From positions 2,889,001 through 2,953,000 of the forward strand of contig NZ_CP113056.1 in the NCBI RefSeq assembly GCF_026625645.1: 64,000 nt of DNA, given 5' to 3'. The position numbers were made by a program, and so were the translations under genes. This DNA is from Ancylobacter sp. SL191. Its GTDB lineage: Bacteria > Pseudomonadota > Alphaproteobacteria > Rhizobiales > Xanthobacteraceae. The notes under the pieces were generated by a model. That model was given only the letters and a program-made list of their open reading frames with translations, was not told the DNA's origin and searched no databases. Shown here in pieces: positions 41,578-50,622 of the stretch. Each line of letters begins with the position of its first letter. Position 1 is the stretch's first letter.

Positions 41578-42384
41578 TCAATAGGGCATGTAGACCGACA
41601 GGGTGAGATAGGCGCCATCCGTCTCGTCCGAGCTCCAGCGCCAACCGCCGGCGGCGCGCAGCTCCTGCCCCTTGACGGGCACGACGAGAAAGCCGCCCAG
41701 GCGGACGTCGCGGTCCGGCCAGTCCGAGGTGGCGGCGGTTTCGACACCGAGTTCCAGCCAGTCGAGCATCCGCCAGCCGGCGGCGAACCGCGCAGTGGCG
41801 GCGCTGTCGGCGGTGGTGGCGCTGATTGCGGCGGACAGCGTGCGGCGCTCATCCCAGCGATAGAACCACTCGGCAACCAGCTTGGCGCCATAGCGCGTGC
41901 CCTGGTCCTGATTGGCGGGATCGGGCATGTCGAGCTGGTTGTCGATCATGGCAACGCCCGCATAGAGCGCCAGAGCGTGCGGGCCGCGCAGCGTCTGCCA
42001 GCCGATAAGCCCCTCGGCCTCGGTCTTGCTCACGCCGTTCCAGCCGCCGGCGACGTCGGCGGTTTCATAGCGGTAGCGCCCGCCGCCGCCCTGAAAACGC
42101 AGGCGCAGGCCCTCCTCGTCCATGCGGGCGAAAGGTGCCCAGGCGACGCCCGCCCAGCCATAGGAGGTGTCGCGGGCCATGTCGCTGCCCGCATAGAAGT
42201 AGAGCCGTCGCTTGAAGCTGTCAGTGAGCGGCTCTGCCGCCGCCAGGGGCGCGAGACCGAGGGCGAGCGGCAGCGTCGCGGCCCATGCGGCGTGGCGCAT
42301 GGCCGGGTGGCGCATAGCCGGGATCTGGCCCGCAGCCGCGCGGGTACGCGTCGGCGCAGGCGAACCGGTCATCGGCGCGCTCAT
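41578..42384 (-). CDS. bcsS: BcsS-like cellulose-biosynthesis-associated protein
   Basis: A protein of about 268 residues with a signal peptide (MRHAAWAATLPLALGLAPLAAA) preceded by a doubtful 28-residue lead. The mature part has alternating beta-strands with aromatic ends (LYFYAGSDMARDTSYGWAGVAWAP, LRLRFQGGGGRYRYE, ending LTLSVYMPY), suggesting an outer-membrane barrel. The pattern matches BcsS (CBP_BcsS) proteins, linked to alphaproteobacterial cellulose clusters. No bcsA/B is nearby, so the role is unproven. The true start may be 42300. It converges with the mocA-like gene, 3 bp apart. Confidence 0.7.
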   Translation of the reverse strand: MSAPMTGSPAPTRTRAAAGQIPAMRHPAMRHAAWAATLPLALGLAPLAAAEPLTDSFKRRLYFYAGSDMARDTSYGWAGVAWAPFARMDEEGLRLRFQGGGGRYRYETADVAGGWNGVSKTEAEGLIGWQTLRGPHALALYAGVAMIDNQLDMPDPANQDQGTRYGAKLVAEWFYRWDERRTLSAAISATTADSAATARFAAGWRMLDWLELGVETAATSDWPDRDVRLGGFLVVPVKGQELRAAGGWRWSSDETDGAYLTLSVYMPY

Positions 42385-42528
42385 CGGCTGAGGAATTGTG
42401 CGAAATGCAGCTCATCCGAGCATCTGCGGATGGTTGTATTCAATCAATCTTGAATTGAATCGCGTCCGCTGATTCGGTCCAAACCGCGCTTTTATAGGGG
42501 TTTGAGGAGGGGATGGCCGAGCGCGGGC

Positions 42529-42987
42529 TCACACCGGCGGGGCGAACAGATGTTCGATGGGCGCGCCGACGCGCTCGCACACAAGGTCCGCCACCATCTG
42601 GCGGTGGCAATGCTCGGGGTGCCGCTCGAAACAGAGGACGCAGACCCGGCGTCCGGCGCGCACCAGTTCGGTCAGCTCGTCGAGCTGCTCCTGCGCCGTC
42701 GGCGTGGCGAGGTGGGCGTCGTAGATGCGACGCAGCTCGCCATAATGGCCACTGCGCGCCGCCTGCCGGCCCTCGGCCGGGGTGCCGAGCCCGCGCAGGT
42801 GCAGATAGCCGATGCCGCGTTCGGAGACGCCGGCGGCGAGATGGCTTTTCGAGAAGCCGGCACGGCGCGAGGCGGCGACCGCTCGCACATCCACCAGAAG
42901 GTCGACCCCCGCGCCCGCCAGCGTGTCGAGCACGGCGGCGGAGGAGACCTGTTCGTAGCCGATGGTGAAGAGCGGAACCGATGCCAT
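42529..42987 (-). CDS. DUF488 family protein
   Basis: A 152-residue protein with the DUF488 pattern: FTIGYEQVSSAAVLDTLAGAGVDLLVDVRA (blocks TIGYE and LLVDVRA), SRRAGFSKSHLAAGV, YLHLRGLGTP and the C-terminal cysteine motif CVLCFERHPEHCHR. The conserved Arg and CxExxPxxCHR suggest a metal- or nucleic-acid-related role, but the biochemical function is unknown. Confidence 0.85.
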   Translation of the reverse strand: MASVPLFTIGYEQVSSAAVLDTLAGAGVDLLVDVRAVAASRRAGFSKSHLAAGVSERGIGYLHLRGLGTPAEGRQAARSGHYGELRRIYDAHLATPTAQEQLDELTELVRAGRRVCVLCFERHPEHCHRQMVADLVCERVGAPIEHLFAPPV

Positions 42988-43189
42988 CGGGTGAGCATGA
43001 ACGCCCCTTGCCGCGTTGTCGAGGCCGGCTGAGCCGAGCCCTGATCCAAGTCGGGGGTCTTGCCGGGGCGGGCCGAATCTGTGGACTTCTCCGGCGTCGG
43101 CGGGCGCCTTCCCGCGCGCGCGTGCTAAACCTCCGCAGGCTCAGCCGTGCAGCCCTCGGCGTGCCACTGACAGGATTCGACAGTCGCAG

Positions 43190-44665
43190 ATGAAGATCGG
43201 TATCGAGCTCGGAAGCAGCACCGCCGGCCAGCCGGTACGGCTCGATCTGGAGGAGCTTCTGTCCACCCGCCTGCTGGTGCAGGGGAATTCGGGCTCGGGC
43301 AAGTCGCATTTGCTGCGTCGCCTGCTGGAACAGAGCGCCGGCCATGTGCAGCAGGCGATTATCGACCCGGAAGGCGATTTCGTCAGCCTCGCCGACCGCT
43401 TCGGCCATGTGGTCATCGATGCCGAGCGCACGCAGGGCGAGATTCAGCGCATCGCCGCCCGCATCCGCCGGCACAGGGCGTCCGTGGTGTTCAACCTCGA
43501 AGGGTTGGATGCTGACGCGCAGATGCGCTCGGCCGCCGCTTTCCTCAACGGGCTGTTCGAGGCCGAGCGGGAATATTGGTACCCGATGCTGGTGGTGGTG
43601 GACGAGGCGCAGCTTTTCGCCCCCTCAGGTGCCGGTGAGATTTCCGACGAGGCGCGGCGCGTTTCGCTGTCGGCCATGACCAATCTGATGTGCCGTGGCC
43701 GCAAGCGCGGTCTCGCCGGCGTCATCGCCACGCAGCGCCTCGCCAAGCTCGCGAAGAACGTGGCGGCGGAAGCTTCGAACTTCCTGATGGGCCGCACCTT
43801 CCTCGACATCGACATGGCCCGCGCGGCGGATCTGCTGGGCATGGAGAAGCGGCAGGCGGAGAGCTTCCGCGATCTCAATACCGGTTCCTTTGTGGCGCTC
43901 GGCCCGGCCCTGTCGCGCCGGCCGCTGGCGCTCAAGATCGGTTATGTCGAGACCGCGAGCCGTAACGGCCGTCCCGAACTGATGCCGCCGCCGGAGCTGG
44001 GCTCGGCGCAGATCCAGGATCTGATCTTCGACGATCTTGCCGCGGAGCCGATGCCCGCCCCGGTGCGGCGCGTCGAGGCGCGCCCCGTCGAGGACATCAT
44101 CGAGACGTTGGAAGAGGCGCGGGCGCCTGAGCCGGTGCCGGTCGATCCGGAAGCCGCCGCTGCCTTCGAGGCCGAGCGCGAGGCGCTGGTCGCGGAGATC
44201 GTGCGCCAGTTCGTTGCCGATGGCGATGCGCCGTTCCGCTCGGCGGCCTCGCTCTACCCGGATTTCCTCGTTCATTGCCGGGTGCGGCGCGTGGGTTCCA
44301 AGGTGCCGGATCTCGCCGACTTCACCCGCCGCCTCGCCATCGCCCGCGCCGGGCTCGACGGGCGGGTCGACACTGAGGAATGGCGCCGGGCGGTGGAGCA
44401 GGCTTCCGGCCTGCCGGAGGAGATGCAGGGCGTGTTCCTGCTGCTCGCCCGCGCCGGGATGGAGGGCGCGCCCTCGCCAGCGGATGAGGTGCTGGCCAGG
44501 GCCTATGGCAGCCGCTCGCCCTCGCGCGGGCGCTGGCTGCTCACCTATATGGAAGAGCGTGGCCACCTCGTCTGCGAGGCGGATTTCCGGGGGCGGCGCG
44601 TGGTGCGCTTTCCCGCGCTCGGTTGGAAGACCGCGCCGGGCGACCCGAAGGCGCTGTCGGCCTGA
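43190..44665 (+). CDS. HerA-like DUF87 ATPase
   Basis: A 491-residue P-loop ATPase of the HerA/FtsK-type (DUF87) superfamily. Walker A is GNSGSGKS (residues 32-39), preceded by the LLSTRLLVQ strand; Walker B is MLVVVDEAQLFAP, and IATQRLAKLAKNV carries the sensor/arginine region. The C-terminal 200 residues are an alpha-helical extension with acidic linkers (EDIIETLEEARAPEPVPVDPE) and a winged-helix-like segment. Related proteins translocate DNA, often with NurA nuclease, but no nurA is adjacent. The start is MKIGIELGSS with a weak AGGA upstream. Confidence 0.85.
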   Translation: MKIGIELGSSTAGQPVRLDLEELLSTRLLVQGNSGSGKSHLLRRLLEQSAGHVQQAIIDPEGDFVSLADRFGHVVIDAERTQGEIQRIAARIRRHRASVVFNLEGLDADAQMRSAAAFLNGLFEAEREYWYPMLVVVDEAQLFAPSGAGEISDEARRVSLSAMTNLMCRGRKRGLAGVIATQRLAKLAKNVAAEASNFLMGRTFLDIDMARAADLLGMEKRQAESFRDLNTGSFVALGPALSRRPLALKIGYVETASRNGRPELMPPPELGSAQIQDLIFDDLAAEPMPAPVRRVEARPVEDIIETLEEARAPEPVPVDPEAAAAFEAEREALVAEIVRQFVADGDAPFRSAASLYPDFLVHCRVRRVGSKVPDLADFTRRLAIARAGLDGRVDTEEWRRAVEQASGLPEEMQGVFLLLARAGMEGAPSPADEVLARAYGSRSPSRGRWLLTYMEERGHLVCEADFRGRRVVRFPALGWKTAPGDPKALSA

Positions 44666-44682
44666 GCCGTGCTCCAGACATG

Positions 44683-44708
44683 AAAACGGGCCCCGCGGGG
44701 CCCGTTTT
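44683..44708. terminator. Bidirectional terminator, perfect 26-bp palindrome
   Basis: AAAACGGGCCCC, centre GC, then the exact complement ending in TTTT. It lies between the convergent HerA-like gene and TRAP operon and works on either strand. Confidence 0.9.
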
Positions 44709-44726
44709 GCGTGAGGCTGTGGGCTC

Positions 44727-46058
44727 TCAGCCGCCATACAGGTAGTTCGGCAGCCACAGGGCGAAGCCGGGGAACATGTAGAGCAGCACCATGGCGAAGA
44801 CGACGATGTAGATGAAGGGCATGACGCCCGAGAAGATCTGCTCGATCGTCACTCCCTTCGGCGCCACGCCCTTCAGATAGAACGGCGCCATGGCGACGGG
44901 TGGCGACAGGAACGAGGTCTGCAGGTTCAGCGCCACCAGCACCCCGAAGAAGATCGGGTCGATGCCGAAATGGTCGAGCAGCGGCAGGAAGATCGGCAGG
45001 AAGATCACGATGATCTCCGTCCATTCCAGCGGCCAGCCCAGCACGAAGATGATCGCCTGGGTCAGCAGCAGGAAGCCAATCGGGCCGAGATCGAGGCTCA
45101 TGATGAATTCCTCGACCAGCCTCTGGCCTCCCAGCAGCGCGAACACCGCCGAGAACACCGCCGAGCCGACGAACAGCCAGCACACCATGGCCGAGGCGCG
45201 GGCGGTGAGGAACACCGAATCCTTCAGCTTGGTGAAGCTGAAGGTGCGGTAGGCCAGCGCCAGCAGCACCGCGCCGAAGGCACCGATGGCGGCCGCTTCC
45301 GACGGCGTGGCGAGGCCGAGAATGATGCAGCCGAGCACCGTGACGATGAGGGCGACCAGCGGCACGAAGGAGGTGAGCAGCGCCCAGATGATGGTCAGGG
45401 CCGGAATGTTGCGTTCCTCCGCCGGCAGCTTCGGTGCCAGCGACGGGTTGATCATCGCGCGGATGATGACATAGGCGATGTACATGCCGGCGAGCGCGAT
45501 GCCGGGGAAAAAGGCGGCGGCATAGAGCTTCACCACCGAGACGCCGGCGGTGGCGCCGTAGAGGATCAGCATGACGCTGGGCGGGATGAGGATGCCGAGG
45601 CAGCCACCGGCGCAGACGACTCCCGAGGCGAGTTTGGTGTCGTAGCCGGCGCGCAGCATGGCCGGGAAGGCGAGCAAGCCCATCAGCGTCACAACCGCAC
45701 CGACGATGCCGGTGGCGGTGGCAAACAGCGCGCAGGTGATGAGCGTGGCCACCGCCAGCGAACCGGGGATCCAGCCGGCGGCGAGCTGGATGGAACGGAA
45801 CAGCCGGTCGAGGATGTTCGCTCGCTCGATCACATAGCCCATGAACAGGAAGAGCGGGATGGAGATCAGGACGTCATTCGCCATCACCGAATAGGTGCGC
45901 TGGACGAACAGGTTGAAGATGCTGTCCCCTTGCGTGAAGTAGCCAAAGCCCACGCCCAGCGCCATCAGCGTGAAGGCGATGGGAAAGCCGAGCATCAGGA
46001 AGATCAGGAACAGCACCAGCATCAGGATGCCGAGGGCGGGGTCGGAAAGAAACATCAC
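44727..46058 (-). CDS. dctM: TRAP transporter large permease (DctM)
   Basis: A 443-residue DctM with about twelve to thirteen membrane segments: LMLVLFLIFLMLGFPIAF at the N-terminus, the family block ATGIVGAVVTLMGLLAFPAML (TGIVGAVVTLMG), GGCLGILIPPSVMLILYG and SFLSPPVAMAPFYLKGVAP near the end. With DctQ and DctP it forms a Na+-driven tripartite importer. Its ATG overlaps the dctQ stop by 4 bp. The substrate is not predictable from sequence; this larger DctM branch often serves 2-oxo or aromatic acids. Confidence 0.94.
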   Translation of the reverse strand: MMFLSDPALGILMLVLFLIFLMLGFPIAFTLMALGVGFGYFTQGDSIFNLFVQRTYSVMANDVLISIPLFLFMGYVIERANILDRLFRSIQLAAGWIPGSLAVATLITCALFATATGIVGAVVTLMGLLAFPAMLRAGYDTKLASGVVCAGGCLGILIPPSVMLILYGATAGVSVVKLYAAAFFPGIALAGMYIAYVIIRAMINPSLAPKLPAEERNIPALTIIWALLTSFVPLVALIVTVLGCIILGLATPSEAAAIGAFGAVLLALAYRTFSFTKLKDSVFLTARASAMVCWLFVGSAVFSAVFALLGGQRLVEEFIMSLDLGPIGFLLLTQAIIFVLGWPLEWTEIIVIFLPIFLPLLDHFGIDPIFFGVLVALNLQTSFLSPPVAMAPFYLKGVAPKGVTIEQIFSGVMPFIYIVVFAMVLLYMFPGFALWLPNYLYGG

Positions 46059-46681
46059 AGCGATCCCCGCGTGGTGGATTCACGTTCGATGGCGTTGAGG
46101 ACGGCTTCGGGATCGTCCTTTGTGGCGGCTTCTTCGAGGATGATCTTCTCCATCTCCTCGACGTCGTGGAGGCGTTGGGGCCAGTCGCCCTCACGGATGC
46201 AGATGAGGCAGCGCACCACCTCGACGACGCCTTGCAGCAGGAGCAGCACGCCGGTGATGGGGATCAGCGCCTTGAACGGCCAGATCACCGGTCCGTCGGG
46301 GCTGAAGGAGGAGTGCTCATTGAGCATGTAGGAGAGCTGGAAGTAGTTCCAGCCGGCATAGATCAGCGCCAGAATGCCGGGGAAGTAGAACAGGAAGAAC
46401 AGCACCAGGTCGCTCTTGGCCTGCGTCCGCGGCGACCATTTGCGGTACATGAAGTCGCCGCGCACATGGCCGTTGCGCGAGAGCGTGTAGGCGCCTGCCA
46501 TCATGAACAGGGCGCCATAGAGCATCAGGCTGACATCATAGGCCCAGGTGGTCGGATCGCGCAGGACATAGCGGCAGAACACCTCATAGGTGATGGCCAG
46601 CATCAGGACGACGATGCACCAGGCGAAGGTCTTGCCGACAAAGGCGTTCAGCCGGTCAACGCCGAGCAGGAGAGATTGCAT
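46055..46681 (-). CDS. dctQ: TRAP transporter small permease (DctQ)
   Basis: A 208-residue DctQ with four membrane segments: FAWCIVVLMLAITYEVFCRYVLRDPTTWAYDV (blocks ITYEVFCRYV and PTTWAYDV), LMLYGALFMMAGAYTL, LFYFPGILALIYAGW and PITGVLLLLQGVVEVVR. A cytosolic charged tail of about 40 residues follows. AGAGG lies 8 bp before the ATG at 46681; the open frame upstream is not conserved. Middle gene of the dctP-dctQ-dctM operon. Confidence 0.93.
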   Translation of the reverse strand: MQSLLLGVDRLNAFVGKTFAWCIVVLMLAITYEVFCRYVLRDPTTWAYDVSLMLYGALFMMAGAYTLSRNGHVRGDFMYRKWSPRTQAKSDLVLFFLFYFPGILALIYAGWNYFQLSYMLNEHSSFSPDGPVIWPFKALIPITGVLLLLQGVVEVVRCLICIREGDWPQRLHDVEEMEKIILEEAATKDDPEAVLNAIERESTTRGSL

Positions 46682-46827
46682 GGACGAGCCTCTTCGGGCG
46701 GGCACGCTTGAGGCATGAGCCGGCGTCAGGCCGCGCGGAAGCGGCCGGCGCGTCGTCATGCCGGGGAGAAGCAGCGGATGCGAAACGCCCCCCTCCGCGG
46801 CCGGAGAGGGGCGTCATCGGCGGTGGT

Positions 46828-47967
46828 TCAGGTCGTCTTGAAGAAGTGGTCGTAGGCGAACTTCGAGTCGGGCTCATATTCCAGCCGGAAGCCGACGATC
46901 CGCTTGGCCCATGCCTTCTGGCTGTCGACGACCTTCTTGAACACCGGGTCGGCGGAGAGGTTGGCGATGACCACGTCCCAGGCCTTGAGCTGGGCCTCGA
47001 GTACGGATTTGGGGGTCTGGAGAACCTTGACCCCGCGTGCCTTGATGGCCTCGAGATCCTTCGAGTAGCGGTCCTGCGCCTTCCACATCATGGTCGCGGA
47101 GGTGGCGTCGGACGCGCCCTTGAGGATTTCCTGCACGTCCTTGGGAAGCCCGTCGAACTTGGTCTTGTTGAACAAGATCTCGAAGCATTCGAGCGCTTGA
47201 TGATAGCTGCCGAGCATGTAGACCTTGGCGACGTCCGGGAAGCCGAGGATGAGGTCGGAGGAGGGGTTGTTGAACTCGGCGCCGTCGAGCAGGCCACGGT
47301 CGATGGCCGGCACGATTTCGCCGCCCGGCACGATGGTGACCGCCGCGCCGAATTCCTTGAACAGATCGGCGCCGAGGCCGACCGTCCGATACTTCATGCC
47401 CTTCATGTCGGCGGGGCCGGTGATCTCCTTCTTGAACCAGCCGAGCGGCTGGCTCGGCATCGGCCCGGAGAGCATGCCGACCACGTTGAGCTTCAGGGTG
47501 TTCTGCACGAGGTCGTCATAGAGCTCCTGCCCGCCGCCATAGCGGACCCAGCCGAGCAGTTCATCGGCGTCCCAGCCGAAGGCCGGGGCGGTGCCGAACA
47601 GCGAGAAGGCCTTGCTCTTGCCGTACCAGTAGGCGGCGACGCCGTGACCGCCGTCGAGAATGCCGGACGACACCGCGTCGAGCATCTGGAAGGCGGGGAC
47701 GACCGAACCGGCCGGCAGGATTTCCAGTTCCACGCGCCCGCCCGTCATCGCATTGACGCGCTTGACGTAGTCGCCGGCGAATTCGTGGAAGATGTCCTTG
47801 TTCGGCCAGGTGGACTGGAACTTCAGCTTGATGGGGGCCTGGGCATGCACCGCCGGGGCGGCGACCACGCTGGCGCCGGCCACTGCAGCCGCAGTGGTCA
47901 TGAAACGGCGACGGCTCGTGCGGACGTCCTGACGCATGTCCGCGTTCTTCCCTGACGTGTCGGTCAT
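46828..47967 (-). CDS. dctP: TRAP transporter substrate-binding protein (DctP) with Tat signal
   Basis: A 379-residue periplasmic receptor. The N-terminus has SRRRFM (residues 18-23), a hydrophobic stretch and AVHA, a twin-arginine signal. The mature part shows KLKFQSTWPNKDIFHEFA, ILPAGSVVPAFQMLDAVSSG, KGMKYRTVGLGADLFKEFGA with the conserved Arg that binds the carboxylate (block KYRTVG), and IDRGLLDGAEFNNPSSD. This is the TakP-like/2-oxoacid branch. AGGAGG 7 bp upstream fixes the start. Export as a folded protein is inferred. Confidence 0.93.
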   Translation of the reverse strand: MTDTSGKNADMRQDVRTSRRRFMTTAAAVAGASVVAAPAVHAQAPIKLKFQSTWPNKDIFHEFAGDYVKRVNAMTGGRVELEILPAGSVVPAFQMLDAVSSGILDGGHGVAAYWYGKSKAFSLFGTAPAFGWDADELLGWVRYGGGQELYDDLVQNTLKLNVVGMLSGPMPSQPLGWFKKEITGPADMKGMKYRTVGLGADLFKEFGAAVTIVPGGEIVPAIDRGLLDGAEFNNPSSDLILGFPDVAKVYMLGSYHQALECFEILFNKTKFDGLPKDVQEILKGASDATSATMMWKAQDRYSKDLEAIKARGVKVLQTPKSVLEAQLKAWDVVIANLSADPVFKKVVDSQKAWAKRIVGFRLEYEPDSKFAYDHFFKTT

Positions 47968-48235
47968 GGGGATTCCTCCTATGGCGTTTCCTCGCGGGTC
48001 GAGCCCGCCGGGCGGCGCTTTTGCGCCTTGTCCCGATGCGCCAAGGAGACGATGACCCAAGGGTAAGTGCAAGCTCTAAATATCGGCATTTGCGGCGAAA
48101 TGTTTCGACCAAAGTCGAATATTCGGATGCCTTCGCGTCCTGCGCCGGTTGTCGTCGTCATGCCTCTGTCACGCAACGCCTTTTGAAGTGCGCGCCAGAG
48201 CGGGGCCTGCCCCCGCGTCAGACGAGGATTCTCCC

Positions 48236-50452
48236 ATGCGCTCGCTTCTTCTCGCCGGTGTGTCGGCCCTGGTGTTGGGCCTTGCCGTGCCTAGCGCGCA
48301 GGCCCAGTCGCCCGCGCCGGTGTTCAACCGCATCGCTACCTTCAATGTGATCGACAACCTGCCGGCTGGTGCGGATGCCGCGAAGCCGACCTCGGCGGAA
48401 ATCATCACCTTCACTGAAGACGGCAATACGCTGATCTACAGCGACAGCCCCGGCCAGCGCATCGGCTTTGTCGACATCACCGACCCGGCGGCGCCGAAGC
48501 CGGCCGGCGTGGTGGCGCTCGAGGGCGAGCCGACCACCACGGTGGTGATCGGCGGCAAGGCCTATGTCGGGGTGAACACCTCGGAATCGAAGTCCAAGCC
48601 CTCCGGCCATCTCGCGGTGGTCGACATCGCCTCGCGCAAGGTCGAGGACAAGGTGGATCTCGGCGGCCAGCCGGACGCCGTCACCAAGAGCCCGGACGGG
48701 CGCTTCCTCGCCATCGCGATCGAGAATGAGCGCGACGAAGACATCAATGAGGGCGCCCTGCCGCAGCTGCCGGCTGGCAACCTGACCTATTTCGAGGTCA
48801 AGGACGGCCGTGTCGTCGACGCCTCGAAGAAGGTGGTCGAGCTCACCGGCCTCGCATCTGTCGCGCCGGAAGACCCGGAGCCGGAATATCTCGACATCAA
48901 TTCCAAGAACGAAGTGGTCGTCACCCTGCAGGAGAACAACCACATCGTCGTGGTCGATCTCAACACCGGCAAGGTGACCAGCAGCTTCTCCGCCGGCACG
49001 GTCTCGCTCGACAAGATCGACACCAAGAAGGACGGCGTGATCGACCTCACCAGCGCGATGAAGGACACGCCGCGCGAGCCCGATACGGTGCAGTGGCTCG
49101 ACGATGACCGCTTCGTCATCGCCAATGAAGGCGACTGGAAGGGCGGCACGCGCGGCTTCTCCATCTTCGACAAGACCGGCAAGCTGCTGTTCGACTCCGG
49201 CGTCGCGCCGGAACACATGGCCGTGCGCGTCGGGCACTATCCCGACAAGCGCAACAAGAAGGGCATCGAGATGGAGGGCGCGGAAGTCGCCACCTTCGAT
49301 GGCCAGAAGCTGATCTTCGTCGCCTCCGAGCGCGGCTCGCTGGTCTATGTCTACCGCGACAAGGGCGGCACCGAAGCCCCCGAGTTCCTGCAGGTTCTGC
49401 CGGGCGGCGTCGGCCCGGAGGGGCTGATGGCGATCCCCAAGCGGGACCTGTTCGTGACCGCCGCTGAGACCGACCTGCGCGAGGATGGCGGCATCGGTTC
49501 CGTGGTCACCGTGTATCAGCGTCAGCCGGGCGCCAAGCCGGCCTATCCGACCATCCTCTCCGAGAATGGCCCGGACGGGCTGCCGATCTGGTGGTCGGCG
49601 CTTTCCGGCTTCGCGGCCGATCCGAAGGAGCCCGGCAAGCTCTACGCGGTGACCGACAGCGCCTATGCGCAGGCGCGCATCCTCACCGTCGACGCCACCA
49701 GCCTGCCGGCCAAGATCACCAAGGCGACCGTGCTGACCGTCGATGGCAAGCCGGCCAAGGGGCTCGACCTTGAGGGTATCGCGGTGCGCCCCGAGGGTGG
49801 CTTCTGGGTCGCCTCGGAAGGCAACCCGGAGAAGAAGGAGAACCCGACGCAGAACCTTCTGGTGCGGGTTGATGCCGATGGCACCGTCGCCGAGCAGATC
49901 GCGCTGCCCGAGGCGCTGGCCGCGCAGGCGACCCGCTTCGGCTTCGAGGGCGTCGCCGTCACCGGCTCGGGCGCCGACGAGACCGTGTGGCTCGCCGTGC
50001 AGCGCGAGTGGAAGGACGACCCGAAGGGCTTCGTGAAGATCCTCGCCTACAAGCCGGCCGACAAGAGCTGGACCTATGTGCGCTACCCGCTCGACAAGCC
50101 GGCCAAGGGCTGGATGGGCCTGTCCGAGCTGACGGCCTACAAGGACGGCTTCCTCGTCATCGAGCGCGACAACCAGGTCGGCCCGAACGCCAAGACCAAG
50201 AAGCTCACCTTCGTCTCGCTCAAGGGCGTGACCCCGGCCGCGCTTGGCAGTGAGGCTCAGCCGCCGGTCCTCACCAAGACCGAGGTGAAGGATCTGCTGC
50301 CGCTGCTCGCCGCCCCGCATGGCTATGTGCTCGACAAGGTCGAGAGCTTCGCCATCGACGCCGCCGGTAACGCCTTCATCGTCACCGACAATGACGGCGT
50401 CGACGGCTCGTCCGGCGAGACCGAGTTCTTCGCCATCGGCAAGCTCAACTGA
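48236..50452 (+). CDS. Secreted esterase-like/phytase-like beta-propeller protein
   Basis: A 738-residue protein with a Sec signal peptide (MRSLLLAGVSALVLGLAVPSAQAQ). The N-terminal half is propeller-like with repeated GxxVVxxxNTGK-type strands (VVVDLNTGKVTSSF, FVIANEGDWKGGTRGFSIFD, FVASERGSLVYVYRDKGG). The C-terminal half matches the esterase-like-activity-of-phytase family (DLEGIAVRPEGGFWVASEGNP, FGFEGVAVTGSGADETVWLAVQ, SFAIDAAGNAFIVTDNDGVD). It probably acts on phosphoesters or another periplasmic substrate, but this is not proven. A terminator follows; it is a single-gene unit. Confidence 0.85.
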   Translation: MRSLLLAGVSALVLGLAVPSAQAQSPAPVFNRIATFNVIDNLPAGADAAKPTSAEIITFTEDGNTLIYSDSPGQRIGFVDITDPAAPKPAGVVALEGEPTTTVVIGGKAYVGVNTSESKSKPSGHLAVVDIASRKVEDKVDLGGQPDAVTKSPDGRFLAIAIENERDEDINEGALPQLPAGNLTYFEVKDGRVVDASKKVVELTGLASVAPEDPEPEYLDINSKNEVVVTLQENNHIVVVDLNTGKVTSSFSAGTVSLDKIDTKKDGVIDLTSAMKDTPREPDTVQWLDDDRFVIANEGDWKGGTRGFSIFDKTGKLLFDSGVAPEHMAVRVGHYPDKRNKKGIEMEGAEVATFDGQKLIFVASERGSLVYVYRDKGGTEAPEFLQVLPGGVGPEGLMAIPKRDLFVTAAETDLREDGGIGSVVTVYQRQPGAKPAYPTILSENGPDGLPIWWSALSGFAADPKEPGKLYAVTDSAYAQARILTVDATSLPAKITKATVLTVDGKPAKGLDLEGIAVRPEGGFWVASEGNPEKKENPTQNLLVRVDADGTVAEQIALPEALAAQATRFGFEGVAVTGSGADETVWLAVQREWKDDPKGFVKILAYKPADKSWTYVRYPLDKPAKGWMGLSELTAYKDGFLVIERDNQVGPNAKTKKLTFVSLKGVTPAALGSEAQPPVLTKTEVKDLLPLLAAPHGYVLDKVESFAIDAAGNAFIVTDNDGVDGSSGETEFFAIGKLN

Positions 50453-50491
50453 TCCGGCGGCCGATTTTCGGCTGACCCTTGCACGACCTGA

Positions 50492-50520
50492 GGCGGGCGC
50501 CGCGTGGCGCCCGCCTTTTT
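50492..50520 (+). terminator. Rho-independent terminator after the phytase-like gene
   Basis: Perfect 10-bp stem GGCGGGCGCC/GGCGCCCGCC with GCGT loop and TTTTT. Confidence 0.92.
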
Positions 50521-50622
50521 GCTGCGTGGCTGCTGGCTTTGTCCGATGGGGAATGACCACACTGGTCAGGCCTTCTTCCGTCTGGTTTCAATGGCGAACT
50601 ATCCGTACGTCAGCGAGTGCCC

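Noticed and set aside
48218..50560. 780-codon minus-strand frame opposite the phytase-like gene
   Set aside because: Antisense shadow; the plus-strand product has a signal peptide and family motifs.
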